64,000 bases of DNA from Protea cynaroides (taxonomy: Eukaryota > Streptophyta > Magnoliopsida > Proteales > Proteaceae). The DNA is taken from the NCBI GenBank assembly GCA_028583415.1, contig CM053275.1, positions 84,686,278-84,750,277 of the forward strand, read 5' to 3'. The notes beneath the pieces are model-generated. The model was not told where the DNA came from. It saw only the letters and a program-made list of their open reading frames with translations, and made no database searches. A program made the translations under genes and the position numbers. Positions 10,666-24,965 of this stretch are shown here, one piece after another (the first letter of the stretch is position 1; each line of letters starts with the position of its first letter).

Positions 10666-12085
10666 AAAAGTAACTCATGCATCTTTCTGGCAAAGCTTTA
10701 GACATGTAGCCCTATGCACATCGTAAGGTAGCTCTCGTAGCAATGTCTTTAAGATTCTGGGGTGTTACTTCTACCAGAAAAATTGAAAACTTAACTAGTC
10801 AAAGCAAATTTAGTTCTATTTTTTTATCAATTATGTAAAAGTTAGATCAATCTGAATCAGCATTACATCCAAACTCATTTTGAATAAAGAATATAATTTT
10901 AATTTTTTTTTAATTAGTCCAAACATTAGCCAGCATACATTATATTATTCATCATTATTTGATTCAAAGATTATTGGATCTGAAATCAACAAGAAAATAT
11001 TTTTTAGAAAAGAATCTTGCCATTTAAAGCAAAAAACCAACAATTTTATTCCTAATTTTCCACTTTACATTTTCAATTATGGGCCTAAAATTACTGATTG
11101 CTTAATACCAAAAAAAAAAAAATAGCAAAGGACTATGTAGTCCTTAATCCTTATCAAATTCCAAGATTCCTTCCACTTTTTATCATCATCATAGGTTAAT
11201 TAAGCTTAGACCTATTATTGAGATTCAATTAAATAACTGTCTAATAAGTTGAGAACGTGAAAATAGAAAAAATCTTCGGGGAACAAAAATAAATCTCAAA
11301 TTTAAGCAAGAAAAGCAAAACAAACTATAAGATTGAATAATAATAATAAAAAATTCATTCACCCAAGAAAAAGATTGAATAAAAATAGGGAAAACAAGAA
11401 AAAAAGGGAATGATGAAGAGAGAAGATGGCAGGATACTACCTATTTAATTTAATTCAATATCTTAAGTTGCTAACATAATTGCCTTTTTGCATTATACTA
11501 TATTGCATTCTCAAGTTTGTGTAAATCTCCACATTAATTCAAACTTAACAAACTTATTCTAACTTTTTTATGTAAAATATGAAACTTAAATAGCACTTTA
11601 AAACAAAATAAGTGTGAGAACTATTTATGCTATTATCATTGACGAAGCAATATGAAAAACATGAAAAACTAACAATATTAAATAACAGTTTATAAGAAAC
11701 TGTTTGTGATAACTGTTTGTGATAATTCTTCACAATATGATCGTTGACAATGCAATATAAAAACCATGAAAATTAACTATGATCATTGACAATGCAATAT
11801 GATAAACACGAAGAGGGAAAAAAAAAAAAAAGACGTTCCAATGCACGTGGTTCTTGTTACTACAAAGTCTGGGGAGGGGCAAAATGTAAGCAACTTTACC
11901 GTCACACTAAAACTTGCCCTCTAATATAAAAAACATGAAAATTAACTAAAATTTTGACAATGAATCCCACAAATTGCACTTATAGACATCAAGCTCATAT
12001 TTATTGTAGTACATGCTTTCCAAGATTTGTAGACATTTGTATGGGTAGAGTGATTCTATAGCCACATTTTATCAGACAAAAAGAC
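10666..12085. repeat. Diverged direct duplication, copy A (about 1.4 kb)
   Basis: This AT-rich stretch is collinear with 14400-15780. Shared blocks run in the same order, including AACTCATGCATCT, TAACATAATTGCCTTTTTGC, GAAGAGAGAAGATGGC, a GATCATTGACAATGC region and GATTTGTAGACATTTG. Small indels and substitutions are spread throughout. There is no coding frame, and no terminal repeats or target duplications were found, so it could be an old segmental duplication or two copies of an unidentified element. Confidence 0.85.
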
Positions 12086-14399
12086 TAGATAGAGAGCAGA
12101 GCTAGAGACAAGAAAGAAGAAGCAGTGGACAAATAGAAGAGAAGAATAGATCAAGAGAGATTTCGATTAAAAGAAATAGAAGAGAAGAATAAATCAGGAG
12201 ATCAGAGATTTCAATTAAAAGAAAGGGAAAAAGGAAGACAGCAGAGTAGAAGAAGACAGAAAGGACTCGTAGAACAAGCTGCGGAAAAAAAAAATAAAGG
12301 AGAAAAAGTTGTAGGAACGACAACTAATAATATGAGGGTAAAAATATCATTTTATATCAGTCACCTTAACAATGTGGGGTATGGATGTCATTAACAACAA
12401 CAATGTGGGTGGTTGCTTTTACGGTAAACCTTAGTTAGGAGTGGTCAAAATTTTCCTTGTTTTTTGGGTAAACACAAAGGAGCTTTAATGCAAACGAAAA
12501 GGTAAATCTCTTCCCTGACTGTACATGCAGAGAAACCATTCGGTGAGGCTACATTAAAGGTGAATTTTGAACCAAAACTATGAAATAGAAATCGATACCG
12601 ATTGGTAAAAACTGAGCTGAACCAAAATTAATAGATTTTATTTTAATTTACACATAATTAAACGATTCGATTGCAGTTTCAAACCCTTGGTTAACAGATA
12701 AAATCTGATTAAATAAAACCGGGAGCAAACCAAGTAAAATCGATTAGGAAACCGATTAAAACCATTAAATATTTGACTACATGTATAATATATTATTTCT
12801 AACTTTTAAACTCTGGGGGAATTTTACCCTTACAGAGTGACCAGTGGAGCATCTTTCTCAAGTCCCCACTCTACACCCCTATTTATAGGGTTTGTTACAT
12901 TTTAATTTATCCAATGTATTCGATGTGGGATTAAGAATCTCTTTGATATGTATATAGAATTAAATAATATAATACAATATATAACATATTTAGTTGTTTG
13001 GTATGATTTATGATACTTATTTACTAGTACACTATCTCAGTGTAACGTTAATACTATGAATGGAGAAATTAGTTAAAAAAGCTCAACCCAAATAACGAAG
13101 TCACAACGAATGCCATAAAAAGGTCACATAAGAAAGAAAACTCCAACAAAGGCAAAAGTAGGAAAATTATGGTAGGTGGAAAATTTAAACTGTGTAAGTT
13201 TCTAGTAGATGTGGGAGGCCTTGATAAGGCTCATCTTGGGCACCTGAAATTAAAAGTACAGGAGATTTACAAGCCGGCGTGTAAGGCATCTATCTATTCA
13301 TTTGGTGCACCAGAGGGGATATTGCATCGTTGTACACGGAAACGAGACATAGATCGGGCAGGAGAGACTGGAAAAGATCCTCTACAGTGAGGCCAAAGTG
13401 GACAGTGAAGATATCCTGATGCACTTTGAGTGGTTGGGATCCTTACTGTAACTTTAGCCTCATTACAAAAGATCTCCTTTCAAACCATTGTGTTCTTTGA
13501 TGCAAAATCCATAATAAATTTTGTATACGGTCTAGATATTAAGGGGGGTAGTTTTGAATGTACATTGCTTAATCATTGAAGACTAAAGCCAGAATATGAG
13601 TTATAACTTATATGTCGAAGATATCTGTCTTATCTAGATGATAATTTTATAGGTCATAGACCTTTATTCTAAGTGGTGACTTCCATTATTTTCTTCTATT
13701 AACATGAATGGGCAAAATCTAAAGCAAAAGCCTATGATCTTAAAATTTAGATAAACCCCGTGTTTCCGTTCGATTCCAAACCCTTTTCTTCTTGCTAAAC
13801 TCTATGTCCACGGCCGTATACGAAAACTTTTGCCATAAAATTTTCATCTTTTTTCCAACCTCTAGTCCCTTGCAACCCTAACACTGAATGTTGGGTGATC
13901 CACATCGTTGGTTCTGGGTCTTCTGACACAGTTCCTTAGCACCGAAATCTCAAATGGACAACATCCATTTTATTAATTTGTAGTACAGGTCGATCATTGG
14001 ATGTGCAATATAAACCACCATTGGCAATAGAAAAAAAAAATTATGTCTGGTCAAGTCTTTCTTTATAGACGACTGGAATTGAGAGGATCTCTTTCCCGTT
14101 TAGATGTTTACTGAATTTAAAATTAGAGTTTTTTTTTTTTTTTAACAAATTGGAATGAGGCTACTTAGAAGAAACAGATTATCTTATAAATATATATTAA
14201 AATGCTAGATGCATATGGACAATGGATATTTATAGGTGCTTCCTTGGTGCTTATTCCTCTGACCTCTCTTTTTAGGCTCTTTCTTTCTTTTCATCCGTCA
14301 CCACCAGCGAGGGTTGGTCCAAATATAAATGGTCATTTTATGGAAAAAAGAAAACCCGATAAAAGTAACTCTTTCATCTCTCTATTTTTTGTAGTAGAA
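12086..14399. other. Intergenic AT-rich sequence
   Basis: No supported gene. A 73-codon frame at 13169-13390 has no recognisable features and is probably chance. At 12931-13030 there is a partial copy of the AT-rich repeat seen at 61.2 kb (shared TAGTTGTTTGGTATGATTTATG). Near 13650-13690 the words TAGACCTTTATTCTAAGTGG and TGACTTCC resemble the 3' region of the Tat LTR near 8220-8250 and may be a decayed remnant. Near 13420, TGCACTTTGAGTGG resembles the 56.4-kb tandem repeat. Confidence 0.5.
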
Positions 14400-15780
14400 C
14401 TCAATAAAAGCAACTCATGCATCTCTCTTGTGACATTTTAGGCATGTAACGGTATGAATATGGTAAAGGTACCCCTTGTAGCAATATCTATAAGATTCTC
14501 CAGAGTTCCTGGCACCAGAGAACCGTATTCAGTTTCTATCATTAAATCCATCTGAATGGACATTACATCCAAACTCAGTTCTAGTATTGAATAGAAGATA
14601 TAATAAAAAAAATTAATTTCAATCCAAACAATAGCCAACATAGATTATATATTATTCATCATTCTTTGATTCAAACGATTATTGTATCTGAATTGAAGAA
14701 AAAATAAATTTAGCAAAGAATCTTACCATTTAAAATAAAAAAAAATAAAAAATAAAAAACCAACAATTTTATTCTTAATTTTCCATTTTACATTTTCAAT
14801 TATAGGCCTAAATACGTGATACCAAAAAAAATAAAAAAAAACAAAGGAGTATATAATCCTTAATCATTATCAAATTCCAAGATTTCTTCTATTTTCTGTA
14901 ATCATCGTAGGTTAATTGAGCTTAGATCTATTATTGAGATTCAATTAAATAACTGTCTAATAAGTTCAGAAATTGAAATAGAAAAGAATTTTTCGAACAA
15001 AAAAAAATCTCAAATTTATGCAAGAAATCAAAACAAACTATAAAATTAAATATAAAAAATTCATCAACCCAGAAAAAAGATTAAATAAAAATAGAAAAAC
15101 AAGAAAAAAAAAATAACAGAAAGATGAAGAGAGAAGATGGCGGAATATTACCTATTTAGTTTACTCCAATATCTTAAGTTGTTAACATAATTGCCTTTTT
15201 GCATTATGCTATAGCATTCTCAAGTTTGTGCAAATTTCTAAATAAATTCAAACTTAAGAAACTTTTCTAACTTTTTATGTAATATATGAAACTTAAAAAA
15301 CAGGTTAAAACAAAATAAGTGTGAGAACTATTCACGCTAGTATCATTGACCAAGCAATATGAAAAACATGAAAACTAACAATATTAAATAGCAGTTTATA
15401 AGAAACTGTATGTGATAATTCTTCACACTATGATCATCGACAATGCAATATAAAAACAAGAAAATTAACTATGATCATTGATGATGCTATATGAGAAACA
15501 AGAAGGAAAAAAAAAAAGAACATCTCAGTACATGAGGTTTCTGTTACTATAAGATCTAGGGAGAGACAGAATGTAAACAATTTTACTGTCATACTAAAGC
15601 TCACCTTCTAACATAAAAAACATGAAAATTAACTAAAATTTTGACAATGAATTCCGCAAATTGTATTTATAAATATCAAGCCCATATTTACTGTAGAACG
15701 TACTTTCTAGGATTTGTAGACATTTGAATGTGTAAAGTGTTTCTAAAGCCGCATTTTATTAGATCTAGATGAAGTGAAGT
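14400..15780. repeat. Diverged direct duplication, copy B (about 1.4 kb)
   Basis: Partner of the segment at 10666-12085, in the same orientation. It has the same block order with scattered substitutions and indels, and no coding frame. Confidence 0.85.
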
Positions 15781-15859
15781 AAGAGAAGAAAGAAAAACAA
15801 AATAAAAAAAAAAACATGAGAATATTAATTTAAAAAATGTCCATTTTATGCATCAATCC

Positions 15860-18011
<2,152 letters not shown>

Positions 18012-19876
18012 AATTCAATCCAAGGACCAATATTTGTCTACTAGTGGATAAAAGAAAGGCTCAAATTTCTGTTGTAACCAGTCTAGTTACAAATAAATTT
18101 TCTCTTATATTTAAGAAAAAATTTCATATACACGACAAGGATTGTTAACATTATCTACACCCATAAGATAGCAAAAATATCATCTACTATCCAAAATCTT
18201 TGCACCGTTAATCAAATAAACTCATTCTGTCCATAAATTCCCATTAGTTGTTGATGTCAGCTAAAATAGAACCATTAATCGACAATACTATCCTTTGAGC
18301 CTAGTTAATAGACGATTTTACCTTTTTCTTCAATTTTTACCCTACCTCCAAATACTCTGAGTATCTTTTTGGCATAAACATCATCATCATTTTTATTCTC
18401 AGCAATAAAAACTCCGCAAAAATCCATGGAAACTGATTGCCAACCACCTCCGCCACTACTGATTTCCCTAATGCCTCCGCAAAAATCCATGGAAACTGAT
18501 TGCCAACCACCTCCGCCGCTACTGATTTCCCTAATGCCCCAAGGCTTGCTCCCCTGTTTTCTGTAGACCTTGAATATCACTGGCAATTTTTGGGCTGATA
18601 ATGCTGAAATCAATCAATTGGAACTCAGAAAAGTTGAGGTGGACTGATGAATTTTGGTCGTAATTTTGTTGATAGGAATTATTTGAAGTGAAGTGAAAAA
18701 CAACCATGGTGACAAGAAAGTTCACTGTGGTAATTTAATGGGGAAAGATTGGGATTGGGCATTTCTTAGTTTTCTTTTCTGTGTTTTTTCTGGGATTGAA
18801 TATACACCTTAGAGGTAATGGTAACGAGCCTCCACTGCCGATAGCCCACCAAATCAGCAATCGAACTAAACCCACAAACTAGGGCCAATTCTAACATTGC
18901 GCACACCTTTGATTTTCTTAGGAAAAAAAAAAAAGCATCCGAAAGAGAAATACCATCATACCTCCGCTGATTTTGCTCAAGACACACCACCAAAGGGAAA
19001 CTACTTTCCCTTTTTGCATCCACGGTTGGAACAGACTTGTTCGACTCATACTCTTCTACAACAGAAACTCGTTGGTCAATACTCCATTCTCTCCATGATC
19101 TTTCACTACTATTCTCAAAAAGAGAGAATGGTATTTGGTGAATTATTGTCTCTTTATTGGATCGGTGAATATTCTTTGGTGTTCTTTAGAATCTAGGGTT
19201 GGGGTTTCGTAGAAATCATTCCTTTTTTTTTTTCTTTTCTCGTGAATTGGTTGATGAGATCGTGCATTCCCATCGAGAAATCACGGTCTCTTTTTTCCTT
19301 GTGATTCCTTGTTACCATCTTGTCAGTGAGAATTGGGGACCTAGTGGGTTATCTTTGATATTCATTATCTTATCTTTGATATTCATTTCGTTTTCTTTTG
19401 TTTGCCTGTCAAAAGCTTTTGATCGGAATATGTTTTTTAGGTAAAGTTCAGCTTTTGATCTCTGTTTCTCAAATACTAATGTAACTAGTCGTTGTATTGA
19501 TCCTCAAAATCGATCAAAATCCATACAAAAACCCTAACAAAACCCTGTCTGCAACAACAAGCATCGATCATCTGGGTGAAAAGAGAAAAGGAAAGAGAGA
19601 GAGTAAATGTAAGTTTCATTGCGAGGTCAAACAAGTTATTCTACTTAATTTTTAAAATTTTCAATTTATAATACGAAAGGTAAAAATGTATATCAACAAT
19701 TTTAGTGATTTCCATCAATTAAATGGGTGCAGTTGATGTTCTTGCAATCTTGTGGGTGCGGATGATGTTAGTAATCCTTGTTGAGGTATATGAAAATTTT
19801 CTTATATTTAACTATATTTTGAACCAAACTTTCAATTGAAACTTTTGCAATTTTTTCTTTTTGTTTCACTAATAAT
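18012..19876. other. Intergenic sequence with possible old gene debris
   Basis: Minus-strand frames at 18305-18613 and 18766-19023 read for 80-100 codons but match nothing I recognise. A 63-bp tandem duplication lies inside the first. A short near-tandem duplication of a TTGATATTCATT word occurs near 19357-19388. I see no promoter or full gene structure. Confidence 0.4.
18413..18538. repeat. 63-bp tandem duplication, two nearly identical copies
   Basis: The unit starting TCCGCAAAAATCCATGG occurs at 18413 and 18476 with one or two differences. As 63 is a multiple of three, the minus-strand frame stays open, adding a 21-residue Gly-rich repeat (SSGGGGW). That is suggestive but not proof of coding. 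Confidence 0.9.
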
Positions 19877-20082
19877 CTGTTTGTTTCGATGTAAGATTTT
19901 ACGTGTAATATTTTATATGTAAAAAAAAATTTCAATGTTTATTTCCAAGACATAAAATATAGTGATCTCTATAGGTGATGGAAAAGGAATTTCATATTTC
20001 TTATACCTATTGGAAACAAATTTTATATTTTTTTTTACATATAAAATATTACACATAAAATTTTACGTCTAAACAAACGGAG
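19877..20082. mobile_element. Palindromic MITE, about 206 bp
   Basis: The left arm CTGTTTGTTTCGATG is followed by AAGATTTTACGTGTAATA. The right arm, reversed, begins CTCCGTTTGTTTAGACG and continues with AAAATTTTATGTGTAATA. Arms match over about 50 bases. Related copies lie near 32,999-33,190, and parts near 45,150-45,370, 49,790-49,930 and 60,350-60,430. It resembles a Tourist/Harbinger-type MITE, but no target duplication was established. Confidence 0.7.
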
Positions 20083-20099
20083 CAATATACGTCACTTCT

Positions 20100-20285
20100 A
20101 ACCAAAATAAACAGGAAAAAATTATATCTTGTTGTCCAGCCCCTTCAGCTATTATTCGATAGTTAGAATTCATCCAGTGCACATACCAATGCATTAGTAT
20201 GCACACCAAGTGAATGACTAGAATCCCTCCAACAACAGAAGATGGATCCAAACCCAAAATGGAGTCTAAGCAAAACAATCTTTAT
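20100..20285. repeat. Short imperfect palindrome, repeated family
   Basis: Contains TAGTTAGAATTCATCCAG and the inverse-like AAGTGAATGACTAGAAT around CACATACCAATGCATTAG. The same arrangement with different spacing is seen at about 36,170-36,270 and 36,530-36,650. It is probably a small MITE family. Confidence 0.45.
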
Positions 20286-20726
20286 AGTAGAATAGACATG
20301 TTATTATGGTTAACAAAAAAAAAATTCACTTATATCTGTAGTTGAAATTTTAATATTCAGGATAATTCAAAAGGAGAATAATTCAATTTTATTTGTCTCG
20401 TCAATTAAAAAATTCAATCAAAAAATAAAACAATGGGAAAATTCGAATTATTCGGATATTAATCATTCATGCTTGTAAACTTCAGAATAAAAAAAATGCA
20501 ATCCATTTTATTGAACTTTTAGTTTAATTTTTAAAATATTTTAATACCTTAGGTTTCCTTTAGTATCATTTTTGTTTTTGATTTTTGCCTTATTTATCAA
20601 AAAAATATTTTTGAAAACCATTTTTGATAAAAATAAAATAAATTAAAAATGTTGTTTGATAACTATAATAAAAAAAAATAGATTGTAAAATGAGAAATAG
20701 ATTTGGTGTACTTATGTTTAAAAATA

Positions 20727-20734
<8 letters not shown>

Positions 20735-20784
<50 letters not shown>
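20735..20784. repeat. (AT)n microsatellite
   Basis: About 50 bases of pure AT dinucleotide in an AT-rich spacer. Confidence 0.97.
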
Positions 20785-20787
<3 letters not shown>

Positions 20788-21770
20788 AAGAATGAACATT
20801 TAACAACCACTCAAACTCTTACCTAAAAAAAAAAAAACACCACTCAAACCACTCAAGTATACTTCACAATCATGGATCATAAGAAATGCTATTAATATAA
20901 ACATTCCAATCCTTGAATGTAGCAGTCCATGTACATCGGAGGAAAGAAAAATTCTTATATAAATGAGTCCATAACAAAGAAGTTAGCAAAATGAAACAAC
21001 CACTAAAAAAATTACAATCATCTGTAGCACAGTAATATAAACAGAATAACAAAACAAAAGCCATATGCAAAAATAATTCTAAATTATCCAAAATAGGAAA
21101 CCAAAATCACCGCAACTCCTCAAGTTCTACATTTGCTACGTATCACAAATACAGGTCCTTAGATTCATCATCTCCAATTAATAGACAAGAAGTCTTTGGA
21201 AACATCTCCTTACATTATTATAAGCTACCACCTTTTGATTGGATGAAATCATGTGATGAAACAGAATTCACAGATAGACTTGGTAGAAGAAGCGTATTTG
21301 TTCACACTGCAATTTTTACCTTGACTTAATTGCAGGCAGCAACGGCCTACTTCTCTACAAGAATCCTTATGGGTAAAGGAGCCATATCATAGGACACATT
21401 TATATGGCAAATCATAAGAGCTATGCTTTTGATGGAGTCGATTCGAATCCTGAGATCTGAATTTATTGTAAAATGTATGAATTCAAGAGATGACCATCGC
21501 ACTTACTCTCTTTAATTTCCAGGTTTAGGTGTGAATCTGTGGAGGATCTAATGGATCAGTTTTGCCCAGCTTGCTTTTCTCGCTTAACCAGGTTTTCATA
21601 AATGGGATTTTCTTTTTCCTTGTTTCTCAAATAAGGAAGAAGAGAATCTAGGTTTTGCAAATATACATTGGGGCATGGAACTTCAATTCTTTTCAGCAAG
21701 CGAGAGACTGATTCAATTTGTTACTAGCCATTGAAGCCGAAAGGCCATGTAAGCCATGGAGTGCTCAAGG
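20785..21770. other. Intergenic flank of the CACTA element
   Basis: No supported gene. The last three bases (AGG, 21768-21770) are the left target duplication of the CACTA transposon. Confidence 0.5.
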
Positions 21771-22210
21771 CACTACAACAATATGCATTTTTTGCTACGA
21801 AAATTTTTCGTTGTGTAAAACAATTTTCCGTTGGAAAAAACAAACACCTACAGAAAAATTTCCATTGTCGTTCCGTTGTCAAAAATTCCGTAGCGATTTT
21901 TCCCTGCGGAAAACTGAGTGCCATGGGTGTATATGTTTTCCAGCATTCCGTTGTCTATAATGTAGATTTTAGACAACGGAAAAAGTCTCGTTGTCTATAA
22001 TAAACATTCCACAACAAAAAAAGACATACCGTTGTTTATAATGTAGACTTTAGACAACGGAAAAAGTCTCGTCTATAATATTGATTTTACACAACGGAAA
22101 CTTATATTCCGTGGTGTATAATATTGATTTTACACAACGAAAACTTATATTTCGTGGTGTATAATAAACATTACGCTACGGATTAAATTTTTCGTTGGGA
22201 AAAATCTTTT
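21771..22210. repeat. CACTA left terminal and subterminal repeats
   Basis: The terminal inverted repeat is followed by repeats of the form TCCGTTGT...TAGACAACGG and TACACAACGG. They occur in both orientations and form hairpins, as expected for transposase-binding subterminal regions. Confidence 0.85.
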
Positions 22211-23184
22211 TTTTTTTTAAATTACATTTCTACCACCCTGATAATATATCCCACTCCACTAATGGAGGAGTCAGAGGATAGAGCTGCATCTGCATTCAGT
22301 TCATCAAAACATGATCAGATCAGGAGATCCTCAAGTTGGGTCATCTACCAATGTGTAAAATTGCATATAAAGAAGAAAACTCAGTCAACAAAGTCAAATA
22401 CATATATATAATAAAAAAAAGTTATACAGTTATAGAATCAAAGTTCACAGGTTTTCCTGTGATAGGGCTCTACTGATGGCAATGCCGAAAGTGGAGAAAC
22501 AGATGGAAACAATAGAATCAAGAACCACCACTGGTTTGCAGGACTGGAATCACCACCAGCACCCCAACTTTGGAATAAAACCACAAGGATTTCTGGAATC
22601 ACCACAGGGGAGAGAAATGAGACACCAAAAAATACTCAATCTTGACCTGCCTTCAGGACTAGAGTATCTCGATGACCCAGGTCTTATTCGGGCTGAAGAT
22701 GGACTTGAGCCATCAGGATCAAACTTGCACCTGAAAAAGATGGAAAAGATGATAAAAGAAACATGTTTCTCATTCTGAATTTTAAAATAAATGGAATTGT
22801 AGTTTCTGAATCAAGAGAAGAATCATCATGAGTTTTGTACAATGAATCAGAAAGGAATGACTACCTTTAATTTGACACCATTTATTGTAAAGAAACAAAA
22901 ATAATAGTCATGGAAACATGCTGAAATGTTAAGGCCAGCAATAAAAAGGCAACCACATACCCCACACTGCATTTTCAAGTAACGAGAGCCTTCTAACGTG
23001 AGGGAACTTTTTTTGGTTCTACCAATAAAAAAAAAACAGTTGGTGTAATATATCTCATAACCCTCACATTACAAGGGGTTCGAACATGTCTGGCATGCCT
23101 GCCCCAAACCTGACCATTTGACATTTCTGATATAGAGAAGCAAAAACATTTTCAAATGAACATAAAGAAAAAGTGGAGTCTAAC
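22211..23184. other. CACTA interior, non-coding with one unassigned exon-like stretch
   Basis: A plus-strand frame at 22476-22778 (100 codons) includes LPSGLEYLDDPGLIRAEDGL and reads like protein-coding sequence. I cannot name it. Given the two captured fragments elsewhere in this element it may be a third. No splice sites could be fixed. Confidence 0.35.
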
Positions 23185-23259
23185 CTTTGCATTGGAAACT
23201 GCCATCACCAATTTTGCTCCAGCTTTGGCAATTCCACTTGCCTCAGATCTTGACCCAAC
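23185..23259 (-). pseudogene. Captured exon of methylcrotonoyl-CoA carboxylase beta subunit
   Basis: A 75-base exon on the minus strand is bounded by GGACAG (acceptor) and GTTAGA (donor), and encodes 25 residues including VGSRSEASGIAKAGAK and VMAV. This is the conserved carboxyltransferase segment just after the GFM motif in the mitochondrial beta subunit of 3-methylcrotonoyl-CoA carboxylase, a biotin enzyme of leucine breakdown. The exon is intact and keeps some intron on either side, but neighbouring exons are absent. It lies within the CACTA borders, so it was captured by the transposon. Propionyl-CoA carboxylase beta is the nearest alternative, but plants mainly have the methylcrotonoyl enzyme. 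Confidence 0.8.
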
Positions 23260-24965
23260 CTGTCCAATCAACGAACTTAAACAATGAAAAGAGGTGCAGT
23301 TCGCATCTGTTTATCTTGTCTAGAACATACTTTCAACAAAAAGAATGTTTCCTCTCCAAAGAAGAGGAAAAATGTTAGATCATTTACACAAACAAATGAG
23401 AGAAAAGTTAACATGGTATCTCTTTCAACGAGAACTCATTAGACAATTCAACATCACCTACTTCATATGGAAAACAAAAACATTCATTTAGAGGAGTTTT
23501 ATAAATCATATAGGGAGTTGGCAAAAGGCCCAGCTTTTAAACTGAACTGAAAATGATCAGCAACATAGTATTTATGACTTATAAACTTATAATTTCCAAA
23601 ATATCTATTTATCTCCCATCACCCCCCCTCCACCACACACACACACACACACACAAACACAAAAAGAGAGTTGGGGGGAAGAAACCAACACATTTTGAAT
23701 TATTTTGAGAGCACAGCAGTTCAAAAGTACACATCAAATTAAACTACCATAGCATAGATCTAAGTGAGCCTAATCACAAGGACTCGCCTACTTAACACTT
23801 TGTATGGATAGTAAATAAAGCCATTATAGTTTAAGGGCACCTGGTTGGGTAGGTAAATTAATATTGTAGATCACTTTTGGAACCTAGACTGCAGCACCTT
23901 AATATTCAATCATAAAATTTGAGATGGTTTAATTAATTCCTTAATTACTCAAGCTTTAATAAAAATTTTCTTTAGGGCAGTGGTGTAGGATTTAATAGGC
24001 TAGTGGTTAATTGTGGTATGTGGAGACAGATTTTGCAAATTCACATGTTTTATGAAGCTTGAGTAACCTTTGATAAATTCCTTGAGTAAATATTTCTCTG
24101 CAAAAAGTATTGAAGTACACATGAATGATGCTAGTAATTTATATGAAAGGAAACAAATTCAAGGTCTCTCACATGGTCCTCAACAACTGCATGAACAACA
24201 AGCTGCCTCTGGCAATGTAGGCCTGGCAGGGTCCTCAATCCAAGCATGAGAACCCTGTTCAGAATCAGCTGAATTAAGTCAGGAAAGCATCAAATGAAAC
24301 CCAATTGAGATTTTATTTTTTTTTTTTGGGTAAATAAAACCAATTGAGTTTATTAAGGTTAGGTCAGCTAAAATAAAATCAAATGATGATCAGCATACAA
24401 AAAGAAAATTGGCAAGTGACCATGTGCACACAAGTAAAAAAGGGGATGTGTATTGCACAATCTAGCCAAAAAATGCATAAAACCTGAAAAAACCAAATGC
24501 CACTCTCTTTTAGATAATTCCTATTTTAATCTTTAATTATGTGTAAAAGAATATCCTGTAACTAGACACCCAATGTAAAAATATAGCAATAACAGTTATA
24601 ATATAAATATTATGATGCTAGTTACAGATATTTTCAATAACATTATGTGTAAAAGAATATCTTGAGAGAAATATATGTCTTGTGTTTTGTTTGTTAGGGT
24701 CCAGTTACGCACTACAAAAACAGCATAATTGTATTTTGGCTATTTAACTTGTTCAAAAGAACTTGAAACAACCAATCTCATGTTCGCTACAAAAGATTAA
24801 ATATGTTGGTTCATGTGTACACAAGAATTAAGACCCAGTGGCACTTCCAACATGTGTTTTTAAAATTATTATTAAATCATAACGGTTTTAAAAATTTGCA
24901 CATTACAAGAAATTAAAACCTATAAGTTAAGACAAGGTGCTCACCTAATGTTGAGTACAAGGTAG
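23260..24965. other. CACTA interior without a recognised gene
   Basis: AT-rich sequence downstream of the transposase genes. The part next to 23260 is probably captured intron of the carboxylase gene. A (CA)n tract lies at 23633-23655. An exon-like stretch on the minus strand at about 24185-24268 (frame with TLPG and QLVVHAVVEDHVRD) follows an acceptor-like AACAG but is unassigned. Confidence 0.45.

Noticed and set aside
13169..13390. 73-codon frame as a small gene
   Set aside because: No recognisable motif, no promoter or splice context, and a length expected by chance.
21425..21470. GATTCGAATCC as a tRNA B-box
   Set aside because: No A-box or cloverleaf can be built around it; no tRNA gene is seen in the window.
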